Origin: Bacillota bacterium
GTDB taxonomy: Bacteria; Bacillota; Clostridia; Lachnospirales; Lachnospiraceae
Assembly: GCA_023439125.1 (NCBI GenBank)
Contig: JAEXOU010000006.1
Span: forward strand, 247,586 to 311,585
Direction: 5' to 3'
DNA: 64,000 nucleotides
Position numbers and translations under genes: made by a program. The notes under the pieces were generated by a model, which worked only from the letters and a program-made list of their open reading frames with translations, searched no databases and was not told the origin of the DNA. Below, piece after piece: positions 17,294 to 27,280 of the stretch; positions within the stretch are counted from its first letter, which is position 1, and each line of letters opens with the position of its first letter.

Positions 17294-17515
17294 CTATTTA
17301 GGCCAAGGATATATACATTCATATCCGAAAGATGTAATTTTTAAAAATTGACAGTCATCGCTGTTAGTAAATACTTTGTTGATACATTTACTACCGTTAT
17401 CTGCATATGCACTACATAATGTAGGATAATTTCCTGGACAATCGCCACTCTCTAATTGTACGTTCTCATAACTTTGGTTTGATTTTGCTAATAATGGTTT
17501 TGAATATGCTTTCAT
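17294..17515 (-). CDS. Cys-containing small peptide, candidate RiPP precursor (orphan)
   Basis: The second ATG (17515) is chosen because AAGGAGG lies 7 bp before it; the first (17521) would touch it. The 73-residue product has five cysteines (26, 34, 44, 55, 67) in its C-terminal two thirds and no membrane helix. The N-terminus M-K-A-Y-S-K-P-L-L carries Y4-x-x-P7-x-L9, the spacing that RRE proteins read in Firmicutes lasso and related leader peptides. The peptide at 61492 has W4, P7 and I9. The gene stands alone, with no modifying enzyme next to it. The RiPP reading is inference; it could also be a small disulphide-bonded protein. Confidence 0.6.
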   Translation of the reverse strand: MKAYSKPLLAKSNQSYENVQLESGDCPGNYPTLCSAYADNGSKCINKVFTNSDDCQFLKITSFGYECIYPWPK

Positions 17516-17680
17516 AATCATACCTCCTTTTCATAGCTTCATTATACGCAGTTTCCAAATATTTACAATAAATGTTGCAAACTTGAAATAAATGAAAGAA
17601 ATTTTTTTGATTCGCATTTTTAGGTACAGTAAACTATCAATTTATTGTACAAGGTGATATAATGATGAAAGTGTAAATCT

Positions 17681-17708
17681 TTCACGTGTGCAAGAATGTT
17701 CACGTGTG
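17681..17708 (+). promoter_or_regulatory. Two TTCACGTGTG direct repeats upstream of the 17.7-kb gene
   Basis: TTCACGTGTG occurs at 17681-17690 and again at 17699-17708, 18 bp apart, just downstream of a GATATAATG box (TATAAT at 17658-17663). Position suggests an operator or leader element for the gene at 17748; no protein is known to bind it. Confidence 0.35.
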
Positions 17709-17747
17709 TTAGTTTATGTATAGTCCAGTCGTACAGGAGGAGAAATC

Positions 17748-17975
17748 ATGGTAAATCCAAAAATAATATTTGAATTAAAAAAAGCGTGGTCAACCTTTGA
17801 TAAGAATCATCCACGCTTTCAACCGTTTTTATATGCAGCTCGCCAAAATATTAAAGAAAACTCAATCATTGAAATTACTGTTAAATCTGAATCTGGTGAA
17901 TCTATTTGCACAAATATAAAAATAACTCAATCTGATTTGGAATTGCTTGAGAAGTTAAAACAACTTCAAGGTTAA
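17748..17975 (+). CDS. Small hypothetical protein (75 aa)
   Basis: A well-supported small gene with AGGAGGAGAAATC before the ATG. The product begins with an amphipathic helix (P-K-I-I-F-E-L-K-K-A-W-S-T-F), then has predicted strands and a C-terminal helix ending L-E-K-L-K-Q-L-Q-G. It has no signal peptide, cofactor motif or recognised family. Likely cytosolic. It is transcribed towards rpoB but separated from it by an independent promoter. Confidence 0.75.
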   Translation: MVNPKIIFELKKAWSTFDKNHPRFQPFLYAARQNIKENSIIEITVKSESGESICTNIKITQSDLELLEKLKQLQG

Positions 17976-18111
17976 CTAGTCACATACAGAGGAAGCAATG
18001 AATCTCTAGTTCGTTTCCATTATTCTGTATGGTTTACCAATATGTAGGGTATACTAAAGAAAATAGTGATGTATTTTTGTGAAAAATATAAAAAAGCTGT
18101 ACAATTTAGTA

Positions 18112-18140
18112 TTGACAGCTTGACTTCAATGTGATAATAT
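18112..18140 (+). promoter_or_regulatory. Promoter of rpoBC
   Basis: TTGACA at 18112-18117 and TAATAT at 18135-18140 with a 17-bp spacer. The resulting leader of about 280 nt contains two hairpins (TGCCATAATTATGGCA at 18306-18321, GCCTTGTAAGCAAGGC at 18323-18338) but no T-run. I see no gene between 17976 and 18429. Confidence 0.85.
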
Positions 18141-18429
18141 GAAATGTGCACTATTGTGGTTTGATATGCCCATTTATATCTATTATAACACATAAAGTTA
18201 TAAATGCAAAGCATTTTAAACAAAATTATATGAAAGTTTCACGAAAACACAAGATGTGCTCATAATATTGCAGAAAATTCATATATTTTGTGAGTTTTTA
18301 GCGCATGCCATAATTATGGCACGCCTTGTAAGCAAGGCTACGGATACAACCGAAGAAGTTTGGGAAATGAAAGAGCAGAAGGGGTATTCGATTATATAAA
18401 AGAAAAAATTTCAAGGGGTGAAAACGTCA

Positions 18430-21400
18430 ATGGATAAAAACAGAATACGTCCTATTAAGATTGGAAAAGGCGTAAGAATGAGCTATTCAAAGCAAAAAGA
18501 AGTACTTGAAATGCCAAATCTCATTGAAGTTCAAAAGGATTCCTACAAGTGGTTTTTGGAGGAAGGTCTTAATGAAGTGTTCGATGATATTTCGCCAATC
18601 GAAGATTACAGTGACCATCTAAGCCTTGAGTTTGTTAGCTTCCAGCTATGCGAAGATGATGTCAAGTATACGATTGAAGAATGCAAGGAAAGAGATGCAA
18701 CATATGCGGCTCCGTTGAAAGTAAAAGTTCGACTTCGTAACAAAGAAAACGATGAAATCAATGAACATGATATTTTCATGGGTGATTTACCATTAATGAC
18801 TGCAACAGGTACCTTTGTAATCAATGGTGCAGAACGAGTAATCGTAAGCCAGTTAGTACGTTCCCCTGGAATTTATTATGCAATTACACATGACAAGATT
18901 GGTAAGACCTTACATGCTTGTACTGTCATTCCAAACCGTGGTGCATGGTTAGAGTATGAAACAGATTCTAACGATGTATTTTACGTGCGTGTGGATCGAA
19001 ATAGAAAAGTGCCGATCACTGTATTACTTCGTGCTCTTGGTGTTGGAACCAATGCCGAGATTATCGATATGTTTGGTGAAGAGCCAAAGATTTTAGCGAG
19101 CTTTACAAAAGATCCTTCTGATAATTATCAGGATGGTCTTCTCGAATTATATAAGAAACTTCGTCCAGGTGAACCTCTATCTGTTGATAGTGCAGAGTCC
19201 TTAATCAATTCAATGTTCTTCGACCCAAGAAGATATGATTTGGCTAAGGTTGGACGTTATAAGTTCAATAAAAAATTAGCGTTTAAGAACCGTGTTGTAG
19301 GTTACCATCTTGCGGAAGCAGTTGTTGATGAAGCAACTGGAGAGATTATTGCAGAAGCAGGTGATTTAATCACTGAGAGCTTAGCGATTCGTATTCAGAA
19401 TAAAGCAGTAAGATCTATATGGATTCAGGGTGAGGAAAGAAATATTAAGATTCTTTCAAACTTAATGGTTGATTTTAATGAATTCGTTAATTTAGATAAA
19501 GAAGAACTTGGAATTACAGAAGATGTTTACTATCCAGCACTTCGTTCCATCTTGGATTCATGTACAACAGAGGACGAGATTGCTCAGGCAGTGAAAAAAC
19601 ACATCCCTGATTTAATTCCAAAGCATATTACACCAGATGATATCTTTGCTTCCATTAACTATAATATGCATATTGAATATGGTGTTGGTAATGCAGATGA
19701 TATCGACCATTTAGGAAATCGTCGTATTCGTGCGGTTGGTGAGTTATTACAAAACCAGTACAGAATCGGTTTATCCAGAATGGAACGTGTTGTTCGTGAA
19801 AGAATGACAACTCAGGATTTGGAAGGTATTAGCCCTCAGTCCTTAATTAATATAAAGCCAGTAACTGCGGCTGTAAAAGAATTCTTTGGTAGTTCTCAGT
19901 TATCACAGTTCATGGATCAGAACAACCCTCTTGGTGAGTTGACTCATAAGAGACGTCTTTCTGCACTTGGACCTGGTGGTTTGAGCCGAGATAGAGCCGG
20001 ATTCGAAGTTCGAGATGTTCACTATTCTCACTATGGTAGAATGTGTCCGATTGAAACTCCTGAAGGTCCTAATATCGGTTTGATCAACTCCTTAGCATCC
20101 TATGCTAGAATCAATGAATACGGTTTTATTGAAGCACCTTACCGTAAACTTGATAAGACAGATCCATTAAATCCAAGAGTAACTGATGAAGTTGTATATC
20201 TTACAGCAGATGAAGAAGATAAATATATCGTAGCACAAGCGAATGAGCCATTGGATGAAAGTGGTCACTTCGTAAATACAAACGTATCCGGACGTTACCA
20301 TGAAGAGACATCTTCCTATCAAAAACAGAAGATTGACTTAATGGACGTTTCTCCTAAGATGGTATTCTCTGTAGCGACAGCAATGATTCCTTTCTTACAG
20401 AATGATGATGCGAACCGTGCTCTTATGGGATCTAACATGCAGCGTCAGGCAGTTCCATTGTTATTTGCAGATGCACCGGTTGTTGGTACAGGTATGGAAT
20501 TAAAAACAGCAGTTGACTCTGGTGTTTGTATTGTTGCTAAGAAAGCTGGTACAATCGAGCGTTCCACAAGCCGTGAAATCGTTATTAAGAATGATGATGG
20601 AACGAAAGACACTTATCGTCTTGTGAAATTTGCAAGAAGTAACCAGGGTACTTGTATAAACCAGAGACCAATTGTAGTTAAGGGTGATCATGTAGAACAA
20701 GGTGAAGTGATTGCAGACGGACCATCTACATCAAAGGGTGAATTAGCTCTTGGTAAAAACCCATTAATCGGATTTATGACTTGGGAAGGTTACAACTACG
20801 AGGATGCTGTATTATTAAGTGAAAGATTAGTACAAGAAGATGTTTATACTTCTGTTCATATTGAAGAATATGAAGCAGAATCTCGTGATACAAAGCTCGG
20901 ACCAGAAGAAATCACACGTGATGTTCCTGGTGTCGGCGATGATGCATTAAAGGATCTTGATGAAAGAGGTATTATCCGTATTGGTGCAGAAGTACGTGCC
21001 GGAGATATTTTAGTTGGTAAAGTTACACCAAAGGGTGAAACTGAATTGACTGCGGAAGAAAGATTACTCCGTGCTATCTTTGGAGAGAAAGCAAGAGAAG
21101 TACGTGATACTTCCTTACGTGTACCTCATGGCGAATATGGTATTATTGTAGATGCTAAAGTATTTACAAGAGAGAATGGCGACGAATTAAGTCCTGGTGT
21201 AAATCAGACAGTTCGTGTTTATATTGCTCAAAAGAGAAAGATTCAAGTTGGTGATAAGATGGCTGGTCGTCATGGTAACAAGGGTGTTGTTTCCCGTGTA
21301 TTACCAGTAGAAGATATGCCATTCTTACCAAATGGTCGTCCTCTTGATATCGTTCTTAATCCATTAGGTGTACCTTCTCGTATGAATATCGGTCAGGTAC

Positions 21401-22275
21401 TTGAGATTCACTTGAGTCTAGCTGCGAAGGCACTTGGATTTAACGTTTCTACTCCTGTATTTGATGGTGCAAACGAATTCGACATCATGGATACTTTAGA
21501 GTTAGCGAATGATTATGTTAATACTCCACTTGATGAATTCAAGGCAAAATATAAAGATATCCTTGATTCTGATTTAATGGATTATCTCATTACAAATCAG
21601 GATTATAGAAAAGAATGGGAAGGCGTTCCGATCAATCGTGATGGTAAGGTACATCTTCGTGACGGTAGAACCGGTGAATACTTCGATGGAGCTGTTACTG
21701 TTGGTTTCATGCACTACTTGAAACTTCACCACTTGGTAGATGATAAGATTCATGCACGTTCCACTGGTCCTTACTCCCTAGTAACTCAGCAGCCACTTGG
21801 TGGTAAAGCTCAGTTCGGTGGTCAGAGATTCGGTGAGATGGAAGTTTGGGCTCTTGAGGCTTATGGCGCTGCTCATATTCTTCAGGAAATCTTGACTGTT
21901 AAATCTGATGATGTTACTGGTCGTGTTAAAACTTATGAAGCAATCATTAAGGGAGAAAATATTAGTGAACCTGGTATTCCAGAGTCATTTAAGGTACTTC
22001 TTAAAGAGCTTCAGTCACTTGCACTTGATGTTACTGTTCTTGATGAACAAGGCAACGAAGTGAAGATGACGGAAAACATTGATTACGGTGATACAGAATT
22101 TACGCAGTATATTGAAGATGATAACTTCAAATATGAAGAATCTTTCGAAGATGCTGGATATCGCGAAGTGAAACCGGATGAAGAAGATGCAAACACATTT
22201 GATGTATTTGAAGAAGATGAAGGCGTAATGGATTACAGCGATTCGGATTCAGATCCTGATGATTTCGAAGAATAG
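18430..22275 (+). CDS. rpoB: DNA-directed RNA polymerase subunit beta
   Basis: A 1281-residue beta subunit. ATG at 18430 fits the AAGGGG site better than GTG at 18418. The rifampicin pocket (about residues 486-545) has the wild-type pattern S-Q-L-S-Q-F-M-D-Q-N-N-P-L, T-H-K-R-R-L-S-A-L-G-P-G-G-L. The C-terminal part holds the conserved G-D-K-M-A-G-R-H-G-N-K-G stretch and the clamp region G-G-K-A-Q-F-G-G-Q-R-F-G-E-M-E-V-W-A-L-E. The last 60 residues are an acidic tail. It forms the catalytic core with RpoC, 19 bp downstream. Confidence 0.98.
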   Translation: MDKNRIRPIKIGKGVRMSYSKQKEVLEMPNLIEVQKDSYKWFLEEGLNEVFDDISPIEDYSDHLSLEFVSFQLCEDDVKYTIEECKERDATYAAPLKVKVRLRNKENDEINEHDIFMGDLPLMTATGTFVINGAERVIVSQLVRSPGIYYAITHDKIGKTLHACTVIPNRGAWLEYETDSNDVFYVRVDRNRKVPITVLLRALGVGTNAEIIDMFGEEPKILASFTKDPSDNYQDGLLELYKKLRPGEPLSVDSAESLINSMFFDPRRYDLAKVGRYKFNKKLAFKNRVVGYHLAEAVVDEATGEIIAEAGDLITESLAIRIQNKAVRSIWIQGEERNIKILSNLMVDFNEFVNLDKEELGITEDVYYPALRSILDSCTTEDEIAQAVKKHIPDLIPKHITPDDIFASINYNMHIEYGVGNADDIDHLGNRRIRAVGELLQNQYRIGLSRMERVVRERMTTQDLEGISPQSLINIKPVTAAVKEFFGSSQLSQFMDQNNPLGELTHKRRLSALGPGGLSRDRAGFEVRDVHYSHYGRMCPIETPEGPNIGLINSLASYARINEYGFIEAPYRKLDKTDPLNPRVTDEVVYLTADEEDKYIVAQANEPLDESGHFVNTNVSGRYHEETSSYQKQKIDLMDVSPKMVFSVATAMIPFLQNDDANRALMGSNMQRQAVPLLFADAPVVGTGMELKTAVDSGVCIVAKKAGTIERSTSREIVIKNDDGTKDTYRLVKFARSNQGTCINQRPIVVKGDHVEQGEVIADGPSTSKGELALGKNPLIGFMTWEGYNYEDAVLLSERLVQEDVYTSVHIEEYEAESRDTKLGPEEITRDVPGVGDDALKDLDERGIIRIGAEVRAGDILVGKVTPKGETELTAEERLLRAIFGEKAREVRDTSLRVPHGEYGIIVDAKVFTRENGDELSPGVNQTVRVYIAQKRKIQVGDKMAGRHGNKGVVSRVLPVEDMPFLPNGRPLDIVLNPLGVPSRMNIGQVLEIHLSLAAKALGFNVSTPVFDGANEFDIMDTLELANDYVNTPLDEFKAKYKDILDSDLMDYLITNQDYRKEWEGVPINRDGKVHLRDGRTGEYFDGAVTVGFMHYLKLHHLVDDKIHARSTGPYSLVTQQPLGGKAQFGGQRFGEMEVWALEAYGAAHILQEILTVKSDDVTGRVKTYEAIIKGENISEPGIPESFKVLLKELQSLALDVTVLDEQGNEVKMTENIDYGDTEFTQYIEDDNFKYEESFEDAGYREVKPDEEDANTFDVFEEDEGVMDYSDSDSDPDDFEE

Positions 22276-22294
22276 TTGAAGGGAGAGCCAACAC

Positions 22295-25200
22295 ATGTCA
22301 ACAGAGATGATAAATGAAGGCGTCAAAGAGATCACTTATGATGCGATAAAGATTGGTTTGGCTTCACCGGAAAAGATCAGAGAATGGTCAAGAGGCGAAG
22401 TTAGAAAACCTGAAACAATCAATTATAGAACGCTTAAGCCTGAAAAAGACGGGTTATTTTGCGAAAAGATTTTTGGACCAAACAAAGACTGGGAGTGTCA
22501 TTGTGGAAAGTACAAAAAAATTCGTTATAAAGGCGTAGTTTGTGATAGATGTGGTGTTGAGGTTACCAAGGCAAGCGTTCGTCGTGAACGTATGGGTCAT
22601 ATCGAACTTGCTGCTCCAGTATCTCATATTTGGTATTTCAAGGGTATTCCTAGTAGAATGGGTCTAATTTTAGACCTTTCTCCTAGAACACTTGAAAAAG
22701 TACTTTACTTTGCATCCTACATTGTACTTGATCGAGGAAACTCAGATTTACAGTACAAACAGGTATTGAATGAAAAAGAATTCCGTGAAGCTTATGATAA
22801 ATATGGTGACAGCTTCAGAGTCGGCATGGGTGCAGAAGCTATCATGGAATTACTTCAGGCAATCGACTTGGAAAAGGAGTCCAAAGAGCTTAAACGCGGC
22901 TTAAAGGAGTCTACAGGCCAGAAGAGAGCTAGAATTATCAAGAGATTAGAAGTTGTAGAGGCATTCCGTGAATCTCATAACAAACCGGAATGGATGATTT
23001 TAACTGTTGTTCCTGTTATTCCACCAGACTTACGTCCGATGGTACAGTTAGACGGTGGACGTTTTGCGACTTCCGATATGAATGATTTATACAGAAGAAT
23101 CATCAACCGTAATAACCGTTTGAAGAGACTTCTTGAATTAGGTGCTCCTGACATTATCGTTCGTAATGAAAAGAGAATGTTACAGGAAGCAGTAGATGCA
23201 TTAATCGATAATGGTAGAAGAGGTAGACCAGTTACAGGTCCTGGTAATCGCCCACTCAAATCTTTATCTGACATGTTAAAAGGTAAGCAAGGACGTTTCC
23301 GTCAGAACTTACTTGGTAAACGTGTTGACTACTCCGGACGTTCTGTTATCGTAGTAGGACCTGAATTAAAGATTTACCAATGTGGTCTTCCAAAAGAGAT
23401 GGCAATCGAATTATTCAAACCTTTCGTAATGAAAGAATTAGTAGCAAAGGGAACTGCTCATAACATCAAGTCTGCAAAGAAGATGGTTGAGAGATTACAG
23501 GCTGAAGTATGGGATATCTTAGAAGAGGTTATTCGTGAACATCCAGTTATGTTAAACCGTGCACCTACTCTTCATAGACTTGGTATTCAGGCATTCGAGC
23601 CAGTTCTAGTAGAAGGTAAAGCAATTAAACTTCACCCACTTGTATGTACTGCGTTCAACGCCGATTTCGATGGTGACCAGATGGCTGTGCATTTACCATT
23701 AAGTGTAGAAGCTCAGGCAGAGTGTCGTTTCCTATTGTTATCACCAAACAACTTATTAAAACCATCTGATGGTGGTCCTGTTGCAGTTCCATCTCAGGAT
23801 ATGGTTCTTGGTATTTACTACCTTACATTACAAAAACCTGGCGATCTTGGTGAAGGCAAATTCTTTAAAAGTATCAATGAAGCAATTTTAGCATATGAAA
23901 ATGGTGCTGTATCTCTTCATGCTACTGTTAAGATTCGTCGTTATGCAAAGAATGAGCAAGGTGAAGTAGTAAGTAGAGTAATTGAATCTACAGTAGGTCG
24001 TTTTATCTTTAATGAGATTATTCCTCAGGATTTAGGTTTTGTAGACCGTACCAATCCAGATAACCTCTTAAAGCTAGAAATTGATTTCCACGTAGGTAAG
24101 AAACAGTTAAAGAAGATTCTTGAGAAGTGTATTAATACTCAGGGTGCTACTGGTACAGCTGAGACACTTGATAAGATTAAGTCAATTGGTTACAAGTATT
24201 CTACTCGTGCTGCGATGACAGTATCTATTTCAGATATGACTGTCCCAGATGAGAAGAAGACTATTATAGCAGAAGCTGAGAGAACAGTAGAAGAAATCGC
24301 TAAAAACCATAGACGTGGTCTTATGACGGAAGAAGAACGTTACAAAGCAGTTATTGAAACTTGGAAGGAAGCCGATGATGAGATTACAAAGGCACTTCTT
24401 AGTGGACTTGATAAATATAATAATATCTTTATGATGGCTGACTCTGGTGCCCGTGGTTCCGATAAGCAGATTAAGCAGTTAGCTGGTATGCGTGGTTTGA
24501 TGGCTGATACATCAGGTAAGACAATCGAATTACCAATCAAAGCGAACTTCCGTGAAGGTCTTGACGTACTTGAGTACTTCATCTCTGCTCATGGTGCTCG
24601 TAAAGGTCTTTCCGATACAGCTCTTCGTACAGCCGATTCCGGTTACTTGACTCGTCGTCTTGTAGATGTATCTCAGGATTTAATTATTCGTGAGGTTGAT
24701 TGTTGTGAAGGTGCAGCTGAGATTCCAGGTATGGTAATCAAGGCATTTTCAGATGGAAAAGAAGTAATTGAAAGCCTTGAAGATCGTATGACTGGCCGTT
24801 ATGCTTGCGAAACAATCTATGATGATAATGGTGAAGTAATTGTTAAGAGAAATCATATGATTACTCCGAAGCGTGCTGCTCGTATTATGGCGACGAAGGA
24901 CTTCCAAGAAAAAGGTTTAAGTGCTTCAATCAAGATCAGAACTGTATTAAGCTGTCGTTCCCACATTGGTGTATGTGCTAAGTGTTACGGTGCTAACATG
25001 GCAACAGGAGAGGCTGTTCAGGTTGGTGAAGCAGTAGGTATTATTGCGGCACAGTCAATCGGTGAGCCAGGTACACAGTTAACAATGCGTACATTCCATA
25101 CCGGTGGTGTTGCGGGTGATGATATCACACAAGGTCTTCCTCGTGTTGAAGAACTTTTTGAGGCTAGAAAGCCTAAGGGACTTGCAATCATTGCTGAGTT

Positions 25201-26038
25201 CGGTGGAATTGTCTCAATCAAAGATACAAAGAAGAAGCGTGAAGTAATTGTTACTCGTACCAATTCAGAGTCCTTAGAATCTAAGGCATATTTGATTCCT
25301 TATGGTTCTAGAATTAAAGTTATTGATGGCCAGGAAATCGAAGCTGGTGATGAATTAACGGAAGGTTCTGTAAATCCACATGATATCTTAAAGATTAAAG
25401 GTGTTCGTGCAGTTCAGGATTACATGATCCAAGAAGTTCAAAGAGTATACCGTCTACAAGGTGTAGAAATCAATGATAAGCACGTAGAAGTTATCGTTCG
25501 TCAGATGTTGAAGAAGGTTCGTATTGAAAACAACGGTGATGCAGAATTCTTACCTGGTACTATGGTTGATATTTTAGATTATGATGATGCAAATGCAGAG
25601 CTTATTGCTCAAGGAAAAGAGCCTGCAGAAGGTAAACAAGTAATGCTTGGTATAACAAAGGCATCTCTTGCTACAAACTCCTTCTTATCTGCAGCTTCCT
25701 TCCAGGAGACTACAAAAGTTCTTACAGAAGCAGCAATCAAAGGTAAAGTTGATCCATTGATTGGTCTTAAGGAAAATGTTATCATTGGTAAGTTGATTCC
25801 AGCCGGAACCGGTATGAAGCAGTACAGAAATGTAAAGCTTGATACGGATAACGATCAAGAGATTATGTTCTCCGATGATTTTAACGGTGGTAGCTACGAA
25901 GGCGAATTCGCTGGAAACTACGATAATGAAAAGAATGATTTTGATGGATTATACAAAGATTCTGATGATTTCAATGATGAAGATGAGTTTAGCTTCACTA
26001 GTGATGATTTGGATGATATGCTAGAGGATGATAAGTAG
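22295..26038 (+). CDS. rpoC: DNA-directed RNA polymerase subunit beta'
   Basis: A 1247-residue beta' subunit. The N-terminal zinc site is C-H-C-G then C-D-R-C-G (about 68-88), and the active centre N-A-D-F-D-G-D-Q-M lies near residues 454-462 with the three Mg-binding Asp. The second zinc cluster (C-C-E near 805 and C-R-S-H-I-G-V-C-A-K-C near 886) and the trigger-loop region T-R-T/M-R-T-F-H-T-G-G are present. A very acidic tail rich in Asp and Phe ends the protein, like that of RpoB. A strong terminator follows. Confidence 0.98.
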   Translation: MSTEMINEGVKEITYDAIKIGLASPEKIREWSRGEVRKPETINYRTLKPEKDGLFCEKIFGPNKDWECHCGKYKKIRYKGVVCDRCGVEVTKASVRRERMGHIELAAPVSHIWYFKGIPSRMGLILDLSPRTLEKVLYFASYIVLDRGNSDLQYKQVLNEKEFREAYDKYGDSFRVGMGAEAIMELLQAIDLEKESKELKRGLKESTGQKRARIIKRLEVVEAFRESHNKPEWMILTVVPVIPPDLRPMVQLDGGRFATSDMNDLYRRIINRNNRLKRLLELGAPDIIVRNEKRMLQEAVDALIDNGRRGRPVTGPGNRPLKSLSDMLKGKQGRFRQNLLGKRVDYSGRSVIVVGPELKIYQCGLPKEMAIELFKPFVMKELVAKGTAHNIKSAKKMVERLQAEVWDILEEVIREHPVMLNRAPTLHRLGIQAFEPVLVEGKAIKLHPLVCTAFNADFDGDQMAVHLPLSVEAQAECRFLLLSPNNLLKPSDGGPVAVPSQDMVLGIYYLTLQKPGDLGEGKFFKSINEAILAYENGAVSLHATVKIRRYAKNEQGEVVSRVIESTVGRFIFNEIIPQDLGFVDRTNPDNLLKLEIDFHVGKKQLKKILEKCINTQGATGTAETLDKIKSIGYKYSTRAAMTVSISDMTVPDEKKTIIAEAERTVEEIAKNHRRGLMTEEERYKAVIETWKEADDEITKALLSGLDKYNNIFMMADSGARGSDKQIKQLAGMRGLMADTSGKTIELPIKANFREGLDVLEYFISAHGARKGLSDTALRTADSGYLTRRLVDVSQDLIIREVDCCEGAAEIPGMVIKAFSDGKEVIESLEDRMTGRYACETIYDDNGEVIVKRNHMITPKRAARIMATKDFQEKGLSASIKIRTVLSCRSHIGVCAKCYGANMATGEAVQVGEAVGIIAAQSIGEPGTQLTMRTFHTGGVAGDDITQGLPRVEELFEARKPKGLAIIAEFGGIVSIKDTKKKREVIVTRTNSESLESKAYLIPYGSRIKVIDGQEIEAGDELTEGSVNPHDILKIKGVRAVQDYMIQEVQRVYRLQGVEINDKHVEVIVRQMLKKVRIENNGDAEFLPGTMVDILDYDDANAELIAQGKEPAEGKQVMLGITKASLATNSFLSAASFQETTKVLTEAAIKGKVDPLIGLKENVIIGKLIPAGTGMKQYRNVKLDTDNDQEIMFSDDFNGGSYEGEFAGNYDNEKNDFDGLYKDSDDFNDEDEFSFTSDDLDDMLEDDK

Positions 26039-26065
26039 TTTTTAGTTGCTGTCAGATGATATCAT

Positions 26066-26108
26066 AGAAGGAACCTACAATTGAACATGATTGTAGGTTC
26101 CTTTTTAA
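26066..26108 (+). terminator. Terminator after rpoC
   Basis: GGAACCTACAAT, an 8-nt loop and ATTGTAGGTTCC form a 12-bp perfect stem (26070-26101) followed by TTTTT. Confidence 0.92.
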
Positions 26109-26146
26109 ATTTTCAGGTGTCAAAAGCCTTAAGAAAGAAGCCTAAC

Positions 26147-26313
26147 GTCATTTTGCACATAGGAATGTTATGAGAATGAGATGACAAACATAATTTATCC
26201 GCAACACGCTTTCGCTTGAATGACGTTCGTAACGGTACTAACGACGACTTCAGTATGCTCCTAAATTATGTTTGTTATCCCATACTCAGCCAGTTATTTG
26301 CGTGCAAAATGAC
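26147..26313. mobile_element. MITE-like element, copy 2 (inverted relative to copy 1)
   Basis: A 167-bp copy of the 8782-8981 element in the opposite orientation, with the same 12-bp terminal repeats GTCATTTTGCAC / GTGCAAAATGAC and the same internal GATGACAAACATAATTTA-type arms. It sits inside a further inverted pair, GGTGTCAAAA (26116-26125) and TTTTTGACACC (26334-26344), which may be the real ends or an older target. It fills most of the gap between rpoC and the PAP2 gene. Confidence 0.75.
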
Positions 26314-26385
26314 AAAGGAAACTCAGAAAAGCGTTTTTGACACCCTAATCGTTTCATTCAATCCGTCGGAAAAGAGGAATTAATT

Positions 26386-27279
26386 ATGGATTTATTAGCT
26401 TCACTTGAGAAAATTCGAAATCCGTTTTTAACATATATATTTCGAATGTTTACTGAAATTGGAGGAGAGCTTGTAGTTATTGCAATTATCTGCGCAATTT
26501 ACTGGTGCTACAACAAAAAACTCGCATATTATATATCATTTGGGCTGTTTCTATCATCATTAATTGTGCAAGGATTAAAAATAACCTTTCGAATCCCAAG
26601 ACCGTGGGTTAGATATCCAAGTTTAAATCCAATTGGAGAAGTGATTAAGACAGCAACAGGATATTCTTTTCCAAGTGGACATACGCAAGCTACAACTGCT
26701 TTATATGCAGCGCTTGCCCTGAAATCAGAACGTTTAATTACAAAAATCGGATGTGCAGTTGTAATTATCGGAGTAGGTTTTTCCAGAATGTATCTAGGAA
26801 TGCATACACTGCAAGATGTAATGGCTTCATTTCTAATTACATTGGCGGTTGTAATCATCATTCACCGTATATCAAAAGTCACACTGACAAAAAGACAGAG
26901 GCTGATAATCGCAATTTTTGTAGGAGCTGCTTCTATAGGGTTGCTAACATATTCCTTGATCTTAAACCATCAGGACATTATCGCAGCTGAATTTGCATCG
27001 GATAGCTGTCAGGCAGCGTTCGCAGGACTTGGTGTTGCACTTGGTTGGTATATCGAGAATCAATATATTCAGTTTAGTGTTGAGACAAAGAATTCAAGAA
27101 CGCAAATCGTCAAGTATTTAATCGGAATCGGAATAGCAATCAGTATTAAGTTGTTAACAAAGTTTACACTACCAGATATAATTATTGTTGATGGAATAAC
27201 AAACTTTGTATTAGTATTGTGGATACTTATTGGGTATCCTATGATTTTTAGTAGATTTTTAAGTAAAAAGGAGCAATAA
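26386..27279 (+). CDS. PAP2-family membrane phosphatase
   Basis: A 297-residue integral membrane protein with about seven helices and the three PAP2 phosphatase motifs: K-I-T-F-R-I-P-R-P (motif 1, near 65-73), P-S-G-H (motif 2, near 103) and S-R-M-Y-L-G-M-H (motif 3, near 132-139, with the catalytic His). Such enzymes remove phosphate from lipid phosphates such as undecaprenyl pyrophosphate or phosphatidic acid on the outer face; which one is not determinable. It starts with ATG after AAAGAGGAATTAATT, directly behind the repeat element, and shares a transcript with the next small gene. Confidence 0.9.
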   Translation: MDLLASLEKIRNPFLTYIFRMFTEIGGELVVIAIICAIYWCYNKKLAYYISFGLFLSSLIVQGLKITFRIPRPWVRYPSLNPIGEVIKTATGYSFPSGHTQATTALYAALALKSERLITKIGCAVVIIGVGFSRMYLGMHTLQDVMASFLITLAVVIIIHRISKVTLTKRQRLIIAIFVGAASIGLLTYSLILNHQDIIAAEFASDSCQAAFAGLGVALGWYIENQYIQFSVETKNSRTQIVKYLIGIGIAISIKLLTKFTLPDIIIVDGITNFVLVLWILIGYPMIFSRFLSKKEQ

Positions 27280-27280
27280 A

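Noticed and set aside
18418..18429. GTG start for rpoB at 18418
   Set aside because: The AAGGGG site overlaps this codon; ATG at 18430 is at the proper distance.
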